From Pseudomonas tritici (GTDB lineage Bacteria > Pseudomonadota > Gammaproteobacteria > Pseudomonadales > Pseudomonadaceae): a stretch of DNA of 64,000 nucleotides. Where the stretch lies: positions 5,022,001 through 5,086,000 of the forward strand of contig NZ_CP077084.1 of the NCBI RefSeq assembly GCF_014268275.3, read 5' to 3'. The notes beneath the pieces are model-generated. The model was not told where the DNA came from and did no database searches. It worked only from the letters and a program-made list of their open reading frames with translations. This document shows positions 1 through 8,205 of the stretch, in pieces; the stretch's first letter is position 1, and each line of letters begins with the position of its first letter. A program made the translations under genes and the position numbers.

Positions 1-180
1 GAACACAGGTGCGGGGTGGTCTGTCGGACACGGCATACCCGCTGGCCAATATTTCCCACACTTACTCTCCATAAGATCTGCCTCCCGAAAAATGACTTTC
101 CGGGAATCATCGCACCCTTGACCGGCGTCTGTCGCAGCTCTGAAACAGCTTGAAAACTCCTTTTTCCGATACCTCTTTCG
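1..180. other. Non-coding left edge of window
   Basis: No convincing gene is seen. There is a weak hairpin with arms TCCCG (83-87) and CGGGA (101-105), downstream of the minus-strand hydrolase gene that ends at 181. It has no clear T tract, so a terminator role is only a guess. Confidence 0.4.
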
Positions 181-1230
181 TCAGCTGGCGAGGTGTTCCT
201 GTGCGCCTTGGGTTTCCACCTCCAACCACCATGCATACCCACGCTCGGGTTGATTCAAGCTGAATGCCTGCCCCATCGGCGGCGTGGTAATCGAAACGCT
301 GCGCTCCCACGCCAGGGCCATGATGCGGTCAAACGGTTCGTGCCACGCATGAAACGCCAGGTCGAAGGTGCCGTTGTGAATCGGCAGCAGCCAGCGGCCT
401 TTGAGGTCGATGTGCGCTTGCAGGGTTTGCTCCGGCTGCATGTGCACATGGGGCCAATCGACGTTGTAAGCACCTGTTTCCATCAACGTCAGGTCAAACG
501 GGCCGTACTGTTCGCCGATGCGTTTAAAGCCATCGAAGTAACCGGTATCACCGCTGAAAAAGATACGCCGCGCGCCATCGATCATCACCCAGGAACACCA
601 CAGGGTCTGGTTGGCATCAAACAGGCCGCGCCCGGAAAAATGCTGCGCAGGCGTGGCGACAAATCGAATGCCATCCACCTCAGTGCCTTGCCACCAATCC
701 AACTGATGCACTTTGCTCGCCTCCACGCCCCACTTCACCAGGGTGTCGCCCACGCCCAGGGGCGCAAGAAAATAGCGGGTTTTGTCAGCCAATTGGACGA
801 CAGCCTTGCGGTCAAGATGGTCGTAGTGGTTGTGGGAAAGAATTACCGCTTCCAACGGCGGTAATTCCTCAAGACTGATGGGCGGTTGATGGAAACGCTT
901 GGGGCCGGCCCAACTGAACGGGGACGCGCGCTCGGCGAACACCGGGTCGGTCACCCAGAATTTACCGCGCATTTTCAGCAATACAGTGGAATGCCCGAGG
1001 CGGAACACGCTGTGATCCGGGGCCGCCAGTAACTGCTCGCGGGTCAGCGGTTGCACCGGGATCTGCCCCACCGGTCGCGTGCTGCGCGGCTTGTTGAACA
1101 GCATGTTCCAGAAAATGCGCAAGGTCTTGCCGAAGCCACCGTGCTGCACAGGGGCATCGTTGCTGAAGTGGCCCTGGTCCTGCCTGGGGGTTGCTGGCGA
1201 AGAATCGACACGGGACGAGATCGTGGCCAT
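181..1230 (-). CDS. MBL-fold metallohydrolase, UlaG/NAPE-PLD-like
   Basis: A 349-residue metallo-beta-lactamase-fold hydrolase. The metal-binding motif SHNHYDHLD lies at about residues 132-140 (H133, H135, D137, H138). Further metal ligands are likely in FSGDTGYFDGF near residue 222 and in LLPIHNGTF toward the C-terminus. The layout resembles N-acyl-phosphatidylethanolamine phospholipase D-like and UlaG-like proteins. There is no signal peptide, so it is probably cytoplasmic. The substrate cannot be told from sequence. It is divergent from a TetR gene with a palindrome between them, which suggests that the TetR protein controls it. Confidence 0.85.
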   Translation of the reverse strand: MATISSRVDSSPATPRQDQGHFSNDAPVQHGGFGKTLRIFWNMLFNKPRSTRPVGQIPVQPLTREQLLAAPDHSVFRLGHSTVLLKMRGKFWVTDPVFAERASPFSWAGPKRFHQPPISLEELPPLEAVILSHNHYDHLDRKAVVQLADKTRYFLAPLGVGDTLVKWGVEASKVHQLDWWQGTEVDGIRFVATPAQHFSGRGLFDANQTLWCSWVMIDGARRIFFSGDTGYFDGFKRIGEQYGPFDLTLMETGAYNVDWPHVHMQPEQTLQAHIDLKGRWLLPIHNGTFDLAFHAWHEPFDRIMALAWERSVSITTPPMGQAFSLNQPERGYAWWLEVETQGAQEHLAS

Positions 1231-1261
1231 TACCGGGTGACTCCTACGGGTCGCTATAAAT

Positions 1262-1277
1262 TACACTGCACAGTGTA
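1262..1277. promoter_or_regulatory. Palindromic operator, probable TetR site
   Basis: TACACTG-CA-CAGTGTA is a perfect inverted repeat with 7-base arms and a 2-base spacer. It lies between the divergent hydrolase (start 1230) and TetR gene (start 1353). A degenerate copy (AACTAC..AGTGTAAT) follows at about 1310-1326. The position and symmetry fit autoregulation and control of the hydrolase by the TetR protein. This is an inference from layout. Confidence 0.6.
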
Positions 1278-1352
1278 GTTTCAAGATTGCAACAAAATCC
1301 GGAGCAAGTAAACTACCGAGTGTAATTTTCCCTGAAGAGCCGAGCGCTGCCC

Positions 1353-1979
1353 ATGACTGCCCCTCAACGCCTCACCGACCGCAAACGCGAAGCCATCGTG
1401 GCAGCGGCCATCGCCGAGTTTCGCGAGAACGGTTTCGAGGTCACCAGCATGGACAAGATCGCCGCCACCGCCGGCGTTTCCAAGCGCACGGTGTATAACC
1501 ACTTCCCCAGCAAGGAAGAGTTGTTCGCCGAAATACTCCATCAACTCTGGGCCAGCAGCGTCGCACAACTCGACGTCAGCTACGCCAGCGATCGCCCGCT
1601 GCGTGAACAACTGCGTGGGTTGCTGGAAGCGAAGATGAAGATGATGTCGGACGCCAATTTCCTCGACCTGGCCCGGGTCGCGATCGCCGCCACCATCCAC
1701 TCCCCGGAGCGCGCACAAGACATGGTCAACCGCCTGAGCACGCGTGAAGAAGGCTTCACCCAGTGGGTACGCGCCGCTCAAGAGGACGGCCGACTCAACT
1801 GCAGCGACCCGGCATTTGCCGCGCACCAGATCCAGAGCCTGCTCAAAGCCTTCGCATTCTGGCCGCAGATCACGTTGGGCCTGCCGGTACTCGACGCGGC
1901 CAATCAGGCCAGCGTTATCGAGTCAGCCATTGACCTGTTTCTGGCTGGGTACGCGGTCCCCCCTTCAAGTCATCAGTAA
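1353..1979 (+). CDS. TetR/AcrR family regulator, AefR-like
   Basis: A 208-residue one-component repressor. The N-terminal helix-turn-helix spans about residues 12-55 and includes TSMDKIAATAGVSKRTVYNH, a classic TetR recognition segment. The C-terminal ligand domain, with ARVAIAATIHSPERA near residues 108-122, resembles AefR-type TetR regulators of efflux or quorum-linked genes. The ligand is unknown. It is divergent from the metallohydrolase gene across 122 bases holding a strong palindrome, so local control and autoregulation are likely. Confidence 0.88.
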   Translation: MTAPQRLTDRKREAIVAAAIAEFRENGFEVTSMDKIAATAGVSKRTVYNHFPSKEELFAEILHQLWASSVAQLDVSYASDRPLREQLRGLLEAKMKMMSDANFLDLARVAIAATIHSPERAQDMVNRLSTREEGFTQWVRAAQEDGRLNCSDPAFAAHQIQSLLKAFAFWPQITLGLPVLDAANQASVIESAIDLFLAGYAVPPSSHQ

Positions 1980-2172
1980 GAAACCGTTGCTTGAGCGACA
2001 TTCCTGGTCGTTTTTGACGTATTCGCACGCTGTCCTGCACAAATGGCTTGGAAGGACACTGATTATTCACACGCGAATCACTGACAATATTCACCATTAT
2101 TATCCGATCAACGGTTCTACCCGCTGACGCACATCGCTGCACCCGCAGAAAAAAGAACTGCCCCAGGAATTT

Positions 2173-3231
2173 ATGGAAAACAGACGAGGCAAAGGGCTTT
2201 CATTTGCCAGGCGTATCTACAAGCCAAGGATTATCGGCCTGGGTATCGGCTGCATCAGTGTCGCAGGCGCCCTTTATCCGCTGGCGATGCCGGGCTGGGT
2301 ATGGGCATTCCTGCTGTTCAACGGTTTTGCCTGGGCGCATCTGGCATACCAACTCTCGACTCGTGCGCAATTCCCCTATCAGGCCGAGCAGCGCAATCTG
2401 CTGTACGACTCGTTGTGGGGTGGATTCTGGGCCACGGCCACGCAGTTCACGCCCCTCACAACCGTGACGATCCTTTCAATGATGACCATGAACAACGTCG
2501 CTGCGGGCGGCAAGCGTCTGTTCCTGCGCGGGTTGTTGGCGCAAGCCGCCGGTATCGGCGTCGCAGGTGCGCTGTTCGGCTTCACGTTCAACCCCAATGT
2601 CAGCCTCACTCAGGTTTACACCTGCCTGCCGATGCTGACGCTCTACCCCATGGCCATCGGGATGGTCTGCTACCAACTGGCGATCAAACTGTCCGAACAT
2701 AAACGTGCGCTCAGCGCCCTCAGCCGCACCGACAGCCTCACCGGCCTGCTTAACCACGGTTCATGGAAAGACCTGCTGCACCTCAAGTTCCACAAGTGCC
2801 AGCAGCAACAAAGCCACGCCACGATTGCCTTGATCGATATCGATCACTTCAAACAGATCAACGACACCCACGGCCACATCGTCGGTGATGCCGTACTGCG
2901 CCAATTGAGCCTGGAACTGCGGCGCAACCTGCGTGAAAACGACTTGGCCGGGCGTTACGGTGGCGATGAGTTCTGTGTGATTCTTCCGCAAGTACCGTTG
3001 GAAGAAGCGGCGCAGGTGATGGAACGCATGCGCGAAACCTTCTGCAACTATCGCAACCCGCAGATCCCAGAGCTGCGTGTCAGCCTGAGCATCGGCCTGG
3101 CAGATTTCCACCCCTACTTCACCGATGCCGCGATGTGGCTGAATGCGGCGGATCGGGCGCTGTACGCCGCCAAGGACACCGGGCGCAACCGGGTCAATGT
3201 CAGCGAAGAAGTGATCGCCCACTCCGCCTGA
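2173..3231 (+). CDS. Diguanylate cyclase, membrane MASE2-like sensor plus GGDEF
   Basis: A 352-residue inner-membrane protein that should make cyclic di-GMP from two GTP. The first 180 residues are hydrophobic, with several transmembrane segments of MASE2 type (as in AdrA/DgcC). The GGDEF domain runs from about 187 to 350. The active-site motif GRYGGDEF is intact. An RxxD inhibitory site (REND) sits five residues before GGDEF, so product inhibition is expected. DSLTGLLNH marks the domain start. No EAL domain is present. Surface attachment or biofilm control is the usual role, but the signal sensed is unknown. Confidence 0.9.
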   Translation: MENRRGKGLSFARRIYKPRIIGLGIGCISVAGALYPLAMPGWVWAFLLFNGFAWAHLAYQLSTRAQFPYQAEQRNLLYDSLWGGFWATATQFTPLTTVTILSMMTMNNVAAGGKRLFLRGLLAQAAGIGVAGALFGFTFNPNVSLTQVYTCLPMLTLYPMAIGMVCYQLAIKLSEHKRALSALSRTDSLTGLLNHGSWKDLLHLKFHKCQQQQSHATIALIDIDHFKQINDTHGHIVGDAVLRQLSLELRRNLRENDLAGRYGGDEFCVILPQVPLEEAAQVMERMRETFCNYRNPQIPELRVSLSIGLADFHPYFTDAAMWLNAADRALYAAKDTGRNRVNVSEEVIAHSA

Positions 3232-3403
3232 AGTTGTCCTACGACTCTTCGTCTGAATCTTCCTCTCGGCACCCGAGAAGGAAGCACAATGCCACCATTG
3301 GTCGGCTACCCAAAAAAGGTCCTGCCCCTGGGGCGAACTTCTTGCCAGGCTGATCACTCTGAACCCGTTGTTCCCCCCCTCTGTCAGCACAAGGAAGCTG
3401 ACA

Positions 3404-4813
3404 ATGAGCAAGTCAACCGTATGGCGGATGCCTTACGGGGGCAGGCGCATACCCACGGAAACCCTAGAAGTTTGCTTGCCCGAGCACCCGAACATGCTAT
3501 TCAACGCCCATAAAAAAACCATCAACACCTTGCAACACACCATTGCCCAACAGGCCAGCCTGCTGGACGCTATCGAGCGCTCCATGGCGGTGATCGAATT
3601 CGACCTGTCCGGCAACGTGTTACGGGCCAACCCCAACTTCCTCCAGACCATGGGCTACCGCGCCGAGCAGGTCGAGGGCCAGTCCCATCGAATGTTCTGT
3701 ACCCCAGCGTTCGCCCGCAGCGCCGAGTACAACCAATTGTGGTCGAACTTGCGCAATGGTCAGTTCCAGTCCGGCACCTTTGAACGCGTGGCCGGCGATG
3801 GCCAGTCGGTGTGGCTGGAAGCCAGCTACAACCCGGTGCGTGATGACGCGGGTCAAGTGATCAAAGTGGTGAAGTACGCCATGGACGTCACCCCACGGCT
3901 ACAGGCCGAAAGCGAAGCCAATGCCAAACTCGAGGCCATCGGCCGTGCCATGGCGGTGATCGAGTTCAACCTCGACGGCACCATCATCACTGCCAACGCA
4001 AACTTCCTGCAGCGCATGGGCTACAGCCTGGCGCAGATCCAGGGTCAGCATCACCGTATGTTCTGCACCGCAGAGATGGCCAAAAGCTCGGCCTACAGTG
4101 ATTTCTGGCAGCGCCTGAACCAAGGCGAATTGTTCAGCGGCCAGTTCGAGCGGGTGGATAAAAATGGCCAAACCGTGTGGCTCGAAGCCAACTACAACCC
4201 GGTGTACGACGCCAGCGGGCGCCTGTGCAAAGTGGTCAAGTTCGCCTCCGATGTCACCGCTATGGTGCAACAACATGCCGCCGACGCTGCCAGCGCGGCC
4301 CAGGCGTACCATATTTCCCTGACCACTCGGGACATCGCCGAAAAAGGCGCCGAGGTGATCCAGCAAACGGCCAGTGGCATGCGCGACATTGCCGCGGACA
4401 TCGACAGCTCCTCGCAGCTGATCGCCAAGTTGGGCGAGCGTTCGCAGCAGATCACCACCATCGTCAACACCATTCGTGGCATCGCCGACCAGACCAACCT
4501 GCTGGCACTCAACGCCGCCATCGAGGCGGCGCGTGCAGGCGAACAAGGTCGCGGGTTTGCGGTGGTGGCGGATGAAGTACGCCAACTGGCGGCGCGCACC
4601 AGCGGCTCCACGACGGAAATTTCCAGCATGATCGCGATGATCCAGGATGAAACCCGCCAGGCCATCCACAGCATGGACGGCACCCGCGACCGCGCTGCGC
4701 AAGGGGTCGACCTGGCCAATCGCGCTGGCACCGTGATCCTGCAGATTCGCGAAGGCACCAGCGAGGCGGTCCAGGCGGTGAGTACGTTTGCCAATGAGCG
4801 CGGCGGCAACTGA
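3404..4813 (+). CDS. Soluble PAS-PAS methyl-accepting chemotaxis receptor, BdlA-like
   Basis: A 469-residue cytoplasmic receptor with two tandem PAS domains (about 45-165 and 170-285) and an MCP signalling domain (about 300-469). The conserved hairpin tip [20 protein letters not shown] is intact. No transmembrane segment is seen. The architecture matches BdlA of P. aeruginosa, which links redox or energy sensing to biofilm dispersal. The ATG at 3404 is chosen because AAGGAAG lies six bases upstream; a second ATG at 3494 lacks a ribosome site. It follows a diguanylate cyclase gene. A second protein of the same architecture is encoded at 35562-36881. Confidence 0.85.
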   Translation: MSKSTVWRMPYGGRRIPTETLEVCLPEHPNMLFNAHKKTINTLQHTIAQQASLLDAIERSMAVIEFDLSGNVLRANPNFLQTMGYRAEQVEGQSHRMFCTPAFARSAEYNQLWSNLRNGQFQSGTFERVAGDGQSVWLEASYNPVRDDAGQVIKVVKYAMDVTPRLQAESEANAKLEAIGRAMAVIEFNLDGTIITANANFLQRMGYSLAQIQGQHHRMFCTAEMAKSSAYSDFWQRLNQGELFSGQFERVDKNGQTVWLEANYNPVYDASGRLCKVVKFASDVTAMVQQHAADAASAAQAYHISLTTRDIAEKGAEVIQQTASGMRDIAADIDSSSQLIAKLGERSQQITTIVNTIRGIADQTNLLALNAAIEAARAGEQGRGFAVVADEVRQLAARTSGSTTEISSMIAMIQDETRQAIHSMDGTRDRAAQGVDLANRAGTVILQIREGTSEAVQAVSTFANERGGN

Positions 4814-4889
4814 CCGGTTCTTCATGTGCCTGCCGGGGGGCTCGGTCTATAGTGCTTGATTGTCTGCAAGCAAAAGACCCGAGCCCGCC

Positions 4890-5420
4890 ATGACCCCAGA
4901 AAAGCCCGAAGCCACGCCCGTTGACCACCTGCGCTTCCACCGCTCTCACGCCCACCTGGCACCGACCTTCGGCAACGACACCTTTGCCCTCAAGGCCGAA
5001 GCCTTCGCCCGCTTCTTCGGCACTCCCACCTTCCTCGGCGCGCAAACCGCAATCGTGGTGCTGTGGGTGGTGCTGAACGCAACCGGCATCACGCACTTTG
5101 ATGTGTACCCGTTCATCCTGCTCAACCTGGCCTTCAGCCTGCAATCGGCCTACGCCGCGCCGCTGATCCTGCTGGCCCAGACGCGCCAGGCTGCCCGCGA
5201 CAAAGCGCAGACGGACGCCGATGCCCTGCACCGCGAAGCCTTGGCGACTGCCAATACCGAGCGCCAGGCCCAGGCCGAGCAGACCACCAGACAGTTACTG
5301 GAACTGCTGGAGCAAAATACCCGGCTTACGGAAATGACCAAACAACTGACAGAACACATCGAAAGCCTGACGTGTGAAATGCATGAGCACTTTGTCCGAA
5401 AACCTCAAGAACTCCAGTGA
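4890..5420 (+). CDS. DUF1003 family membrane protein
   Basis: A 176-residue protein of the DUF1003 family. Two hydrophobic segments (near residues 43-60 and 68-92, containing AIVVLWVVLNATG and PFILLNLAFSLQSAYAAPLI) probably cross the inner membrane. They are followed by a long charged C-terminal coiled coil. The function of the family is not known. The ATG at 4890 is preferred to an upstream TTG. The 3' end overlaps the end of a convergent LysR gene by 16 bases. Confidence 0.8.
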   Translation: MTPEKPEATPVDHLRFHRSHAHLAPTFGNDTFALKAEAFARFFGTPTFLGAQTAIVVLWVVLNATGITHFDVYPFILLNLAFSLQSAYAAPLILLAQTRQAARDKAQTDADALHREALATANTERQAQAEQTTRQLLELLEQNTRLTEMTKQLTEHIESLTCEMHEHFVRKPQELQ

Positions 5421-6322
5421 TCCCCGGTGGGAGCGGCGGTGCCACACTTCATCCCAATATGCCGCCCCAGTTCATCGAACAGCGTCACCACCGAGCGCAA
5501 CGCCCGGCAGTCCGCGCGCGTGAGCAACCACAACGCCGTATCGTGCCCGGCCAACGCGGGGCCCAGCGGTTGCAGGCCTGCATCCAATAGAAAGTCCGGC
5601 AACGCCGCCACCCCCAACCCCGCCCGCACCAAATCGGTGACCGATAACATGCTGTTGCAGCGATAACTGGGGCGCACACCGGGCAGGTGCTCGCAGCGCC
5701 AGGCGACCGTAGGGTGGTCGGGCAGGAAGTCATCCGGGGCGATCCAGGGCAGGTCGGCCAACTCACGGCCCGCGTGTTGGCGGGCGAAACCAGGGCTGGC
5801 GCATACCTGATAGGCCACGCCGCCAAGGCGACGGCCCACCAGATGCTCCGGCGGCGTGCGGGTCAGGCGCAGGGCGATGTCCGCGTCGCGGCGGCTGAGG
5901 TTGGCGAAATCATTCGACGTGCTCAGCTCCAGGATCAACGCAGGGTACTGCGGCATGAATTGCGCCAGGGCCGGCAGCAATAAACCCTGCAACACCGAAT
6001 CGGTACAGGTCAGGCGCACCGTGCCGCTGATCACTTCCCCCCCCTGCTCCACGCCAACACGCGCCGCCTCCAGTGCTTGTTCAGCGCGCTCCGCCTGTTG
6101 GGCCAGGTTGCTTGCCAGGCTGGTGGGCAAGTAGCCAGTGCGGCTCTTTTCAAACAGTGTCTGGCCCAGCGCCGCCTCCAGGCGCCGCACTGCGCGGAAC
6201 ACCGTGGACACGTCCACCCGCAACAACGCCGCCGCCCGAGCGAGGGTGCCGCCGCGCACCAGGGCAAGGATCAGCGACAGGTCAGGGTAGTCAATTGAAT
6301 AGTGCGTGGCTGCATTGAACAT
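5405..6322 (-). CDS. LysR family transcriptional regulator
   Basis: A 305-residue LysR regulator. The winged helix-turn-helix occupies about residues 10-70 (GGTLARAAALLRVDVSTVFR), followed by a substrate-binding domain. The ATG at 6322 starts at MFNAATHYS, giving normal family length. It is divergent from the amidotransferase-like gene at 6403 with an 80-base gap containing repeated GCCAAT/ATTGCG motifs. That gene pair is its probable target. The inducer is unknown. Confidence 0.85.
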   Translation of the reverse strand: MFNAATHYSIDYPDLSLILALVRGGTLARAAALLRVDVSTVFRAVRRLEAALGQTLFEKSRTGYLPTSLASNLAQQAERAEQALEAARVGVEQGGEVISGTVRLTCTDSVLQGLLLPALAQFMPQYPALILELSTSNDFANLSRRDADIALRLTRTPPEHLVGRRLGGVAYQVCASPGFARQHAGRELADLPWIAPDDFLPDHPTVAWRCEHLPGVRPSYRCNSMLSVTDLVRAGLGVAALPDFLLDAGLQPLGPALAGHDTALWLLTRADCRALRSVVTLFDELGRHIGMKCGTAAPTGDHWSS

Positions 6323-6333
6323 GTGGGAAAACG

Positions 6334-6359
6334 CCAATTTTAATTGCGTGCTCGCCAAT
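6334..6359. promoter_or_regulatory. Possible LysR box between divergent genes
   Basis: GCCAAT occurs at 6334-6339 and again at 6354-6359, with an inverted ATTGCG between them. This gives CAATT-TT-AATTG and ATTG-N9-CAAT symmetries. The site lies between the LysR start (6322) and the amidotransferase-like start (6403). This spacing is typical of LysR recognition and activation sites, but no binding specificity is known. Confidence 0.35.
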
Positions 6360-6402
6360 CTATAGTGCACCCCAGGACACCACAAGCCATGGGACGTACA
6401 CG

Positions 6403-7104
6403 ATGAACGCCACACCCTTGCACCTCGCCCTGATCGGCGATTACAACCCCGATGTTATCGCCCACCAGGCCATACCCGTGGCGTTGCAACAGGCAGCCGA
6501 CACCCTGGGCCTGACCGTTCATACCCAGTGGCTCGACACGGATGCCCTGCCCCAGTCACTGCATGGCTTCGACGGGTTCTGGTGCGTGCCCGGCAGCCCC
6601 TACCGCGATACCGATGGCGCACTGCGAGCGATCCGTTTTGCCCGCGAACAGCGGCGACCGTTTCTCGGCACCTGCGGCGGTTTTCAACACGCAGTGTTGG
6701 AATATGCCCGCAATGTGCTGGGCTGGAAGGACGCCGAGCATGGCGAACTCGCTCCGCATGCAAAGCGCGCGGTGATCACGCCACTGAACTGCACACTGGT
6801 GGAAGCCACCGACACCGTGCGTTTGGCGCCCTACACCCGCATCGCCGAAGCCTACGGGACTCTTGATGTACAGGAAGGTTATCGTTGCCGCTATGGCGTG
6901 AACCCTGAGTTTCTCAATGCCCTGCTGGAAGGCGATCTGATCCCCAGTGGCCATGACTCGGCAGGTGACCTGCGCGCGGTGGAACTGCTCGACCACCCGT
7001 TCTTCGTGGCCACCCTGTTCCAACCCGAACGCAGCGCATTAAAAGGCGTCACCCCACCCTTGGCGATTGCCCTGCTCAAAGCCTGTCAGGCGGTGTCGGC
7101 ATGA
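6403..7104 (+). CDS. CTP-synthase C-terminal-related class I amidotransferase-like protein
   Basis: A 233-residue stand-alone protein resembling the glutaminase domain of PyrG. A nucleophile elbow LGTCGGFQHA near residues 86-95 holds a Cys in the class I glutamine amidotransferase position. At the expected catalytic-histidine motif (HPE in PyrG) it reads LFQPERS, so the His is replaced by Gln, and ordinary glutaminase activity is doubtful. A related family is annotated as CTP synthase C-terminal region-related (seleno)proteins. No synthase domain is present. Its stop overlaps the next start (ATGA at 7101), so the two are translationally coupled. The true reaction is unknown. Confidence 0.75.
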   Translation: MNATPLHLALIGDYNPDVIAHQAIPVALQQAADTLGLTVHTQWLDTDALPQSLHGFDGFWCVPGSPYRDTDGALRAIRFAREQRRPFLGTCGGFQHAVLEYARNVLGWKDAEHGELAPHAKRAVITPLNCTLVEATDTVRLAPYTRIAEAYGTLDVQEGYRCRYGVNPEFLNALLEGDLIPSGHDSAGDLRAVELLDHPFFVATLFQPERSALKGVTPPLAIALLKACQAVSA

Positions 7105-7421
7105 TCGCGCGCACGCCTGCCCCGCCCTACTACGCGGTGATTTTCAGCTCACTGCGCACCGAGGGCGATCAAGGTTACGGCCACGCGGCCAACCGCATGC
7201 TGGAACTGGCGCGCGAACAACCGGGGTTTCTCGGTGTGGAATCGGCACGGGAAGATGGCCTGGGGATTACCGTGTCGTACTGGGAGAGTGAGGCGGCGAT
7301 TTCGGCGTGGAAGCAGCACGCCGAGCATCAAGCGGTGCGCGAACAGGGGCGCGCCACTTGGTACTCGGCCTTTCAGACCCGGGTGTGCAAAGTCGAACGG
7401 GCCTACGCATTCCAAAATTGA
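7101..7421 (+). CDS. Antibiotic biosynthesis monooxygenase (ABM) domain protein
   Basis: A 106-residue protein of the dimeric alpha+beta barrel ABM type. The pattern AREQPGFLGVESAREDG followed by YWESEAAISAWKQHAEHQ is characteristic of cofactor-free monooxygenase or heme-degrading-like folds. It overlaps the preceding gene by four bases (ATGA) and must be co-transcribed with it. Substrate unknown. A REP pair follows its end. Confidence 0.78.
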   Translation: MIARTPAPPYYAVIFSSLRTEGDQGYGHAANRMLELAREQPGFLGVESAREDGLGITVSYWESEAAISAWKQHAEHQAVREQGRATWYSAFQTRVCKVERAYAFQN

Positions 7422-7493
7422 AATAGTACCTGAAGAGCAGCACAAAACCCTGTGAGGCTTGCTTGCGATAGCCAAAGGTATCTACGAAATATT

Positions 7494-7625
7494 GTAGTGA
7501 GCGGGCTTGCCCCGCGCTGGGCTGCGAAGCGGCCCTAAAACCTGACACTGCGTTTTGTCTGGATAACCGCGGTGGCTTTATTGGGGCCGCTTCGCAGCCC
7601 AGCGCGGGGCAAGCCCGCTCACTAC
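7494..7625. repeat. REP-type inverted pair, distinct family
   Basis: GTAGTGAGCGGGCTTGCCCC at 7494 is repeated in inverse at the other end (up to 7625). Each arm is about 42 bases and extends through a CGCTGGGCTGCGAAGCGGCC segment; the unique centre is about 47 bases. It differs from the GTGGGAG family found elsewhere in the window. It lies between convergent genes. Confidence 0.85.
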
Positions 7626-7649
7626 AAACACCTATGGTTGTCGCCTTAT

Positions 7650-7973
7650 TCAGCTCACCAGACTGCGCAACGCACTGATCTGCGCAATCTCCACCCGCCG
7701 CATGTACACCCGCAACGGTTCGGTGATGTTGATGCGGTCGTCGATGTTCTGGTCCAGCAGCAATTGGAGGCGTTCGCGGGACAGGGTCATGGTCTGCTCC
7801 GGGGCCGGCAGCCAGACAAACTCGGCGGTGGGGATGATGCCGTCATCGGCCACGTCCATACCGAAGGCGTCTTCGCTGAAACGTACGATGTACTGGCCGG
7901 TCTTGCGGTTGAGGCCAACAAACCCGTGGAGTTGGTCGGCGGCCTGGCAGATAAGCTCGGAGGTGATGCGCAT
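7650..7973 (-). CDS. Conserved hypothetical protein
   Basis: A 107-residue protein with no recognised domain. It is soluble, with a C-terminal stretch LLLDQNIDDRINITEPLRVY that looks like a defined motif. The ATG at 7973 is preferred to the upstream GTG because TGAGG lies six bases before it. Codon use resembles its neighbours, so it is probably native. Function unknown. Confidence 0.65.
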   Translation of the reverse strand: MRITSELICQAADQLHGFVGLNRKTGQYIVRFSEDAFGMDVADDGIIPTAEFVWLPAPEQTMTLSRERLQLLLDQNIDDRINITEPLRVYMRRVEIAQISALRSLVS

Positions 7974-8163
7974 GGTAAACCTCACTGAAAAGTCCTACAT
8001 GGACTGGAAAGATGGTTTACACGCGTGGCGAAAAGTACCGTCCTCTAACGGGGCAGCTTCGGCCAAGAGTACTGCAATGCATCCCATAAAAACCCGAAAA
8101 TTTTGCCCGTGCGCACGTTAATGTCGGTTTGGTGATAGCGCCTTTCGCCATCAATTGTTAAAA

Positions 8164-8186
8164 AGGAGGCCTTCTCAAAGCCTCCT
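8164..8186 (+). promoter_or_regulatory. Leader hairpin upstream of glpQ
   Basis: AGGAGGC (8164-8170) pairs with GCCTCCT (8180-8186) to form a 7-base stem with a 9-base loop. It sits about 20 bases before the glpQ start at 8206. The left arm is itself a strong Shine-Dalgarno-like sequence, but no start codon is placed to use it. The actual ribosome site (AAGGA, about 8193-8197) lies just after the hairpin. It could shape translation or mRNA stability; there is no T tract. Confidence 0.45.
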
Positions 8187-8205
8187 CCACGAAAGGACTT
8201 CGCAT

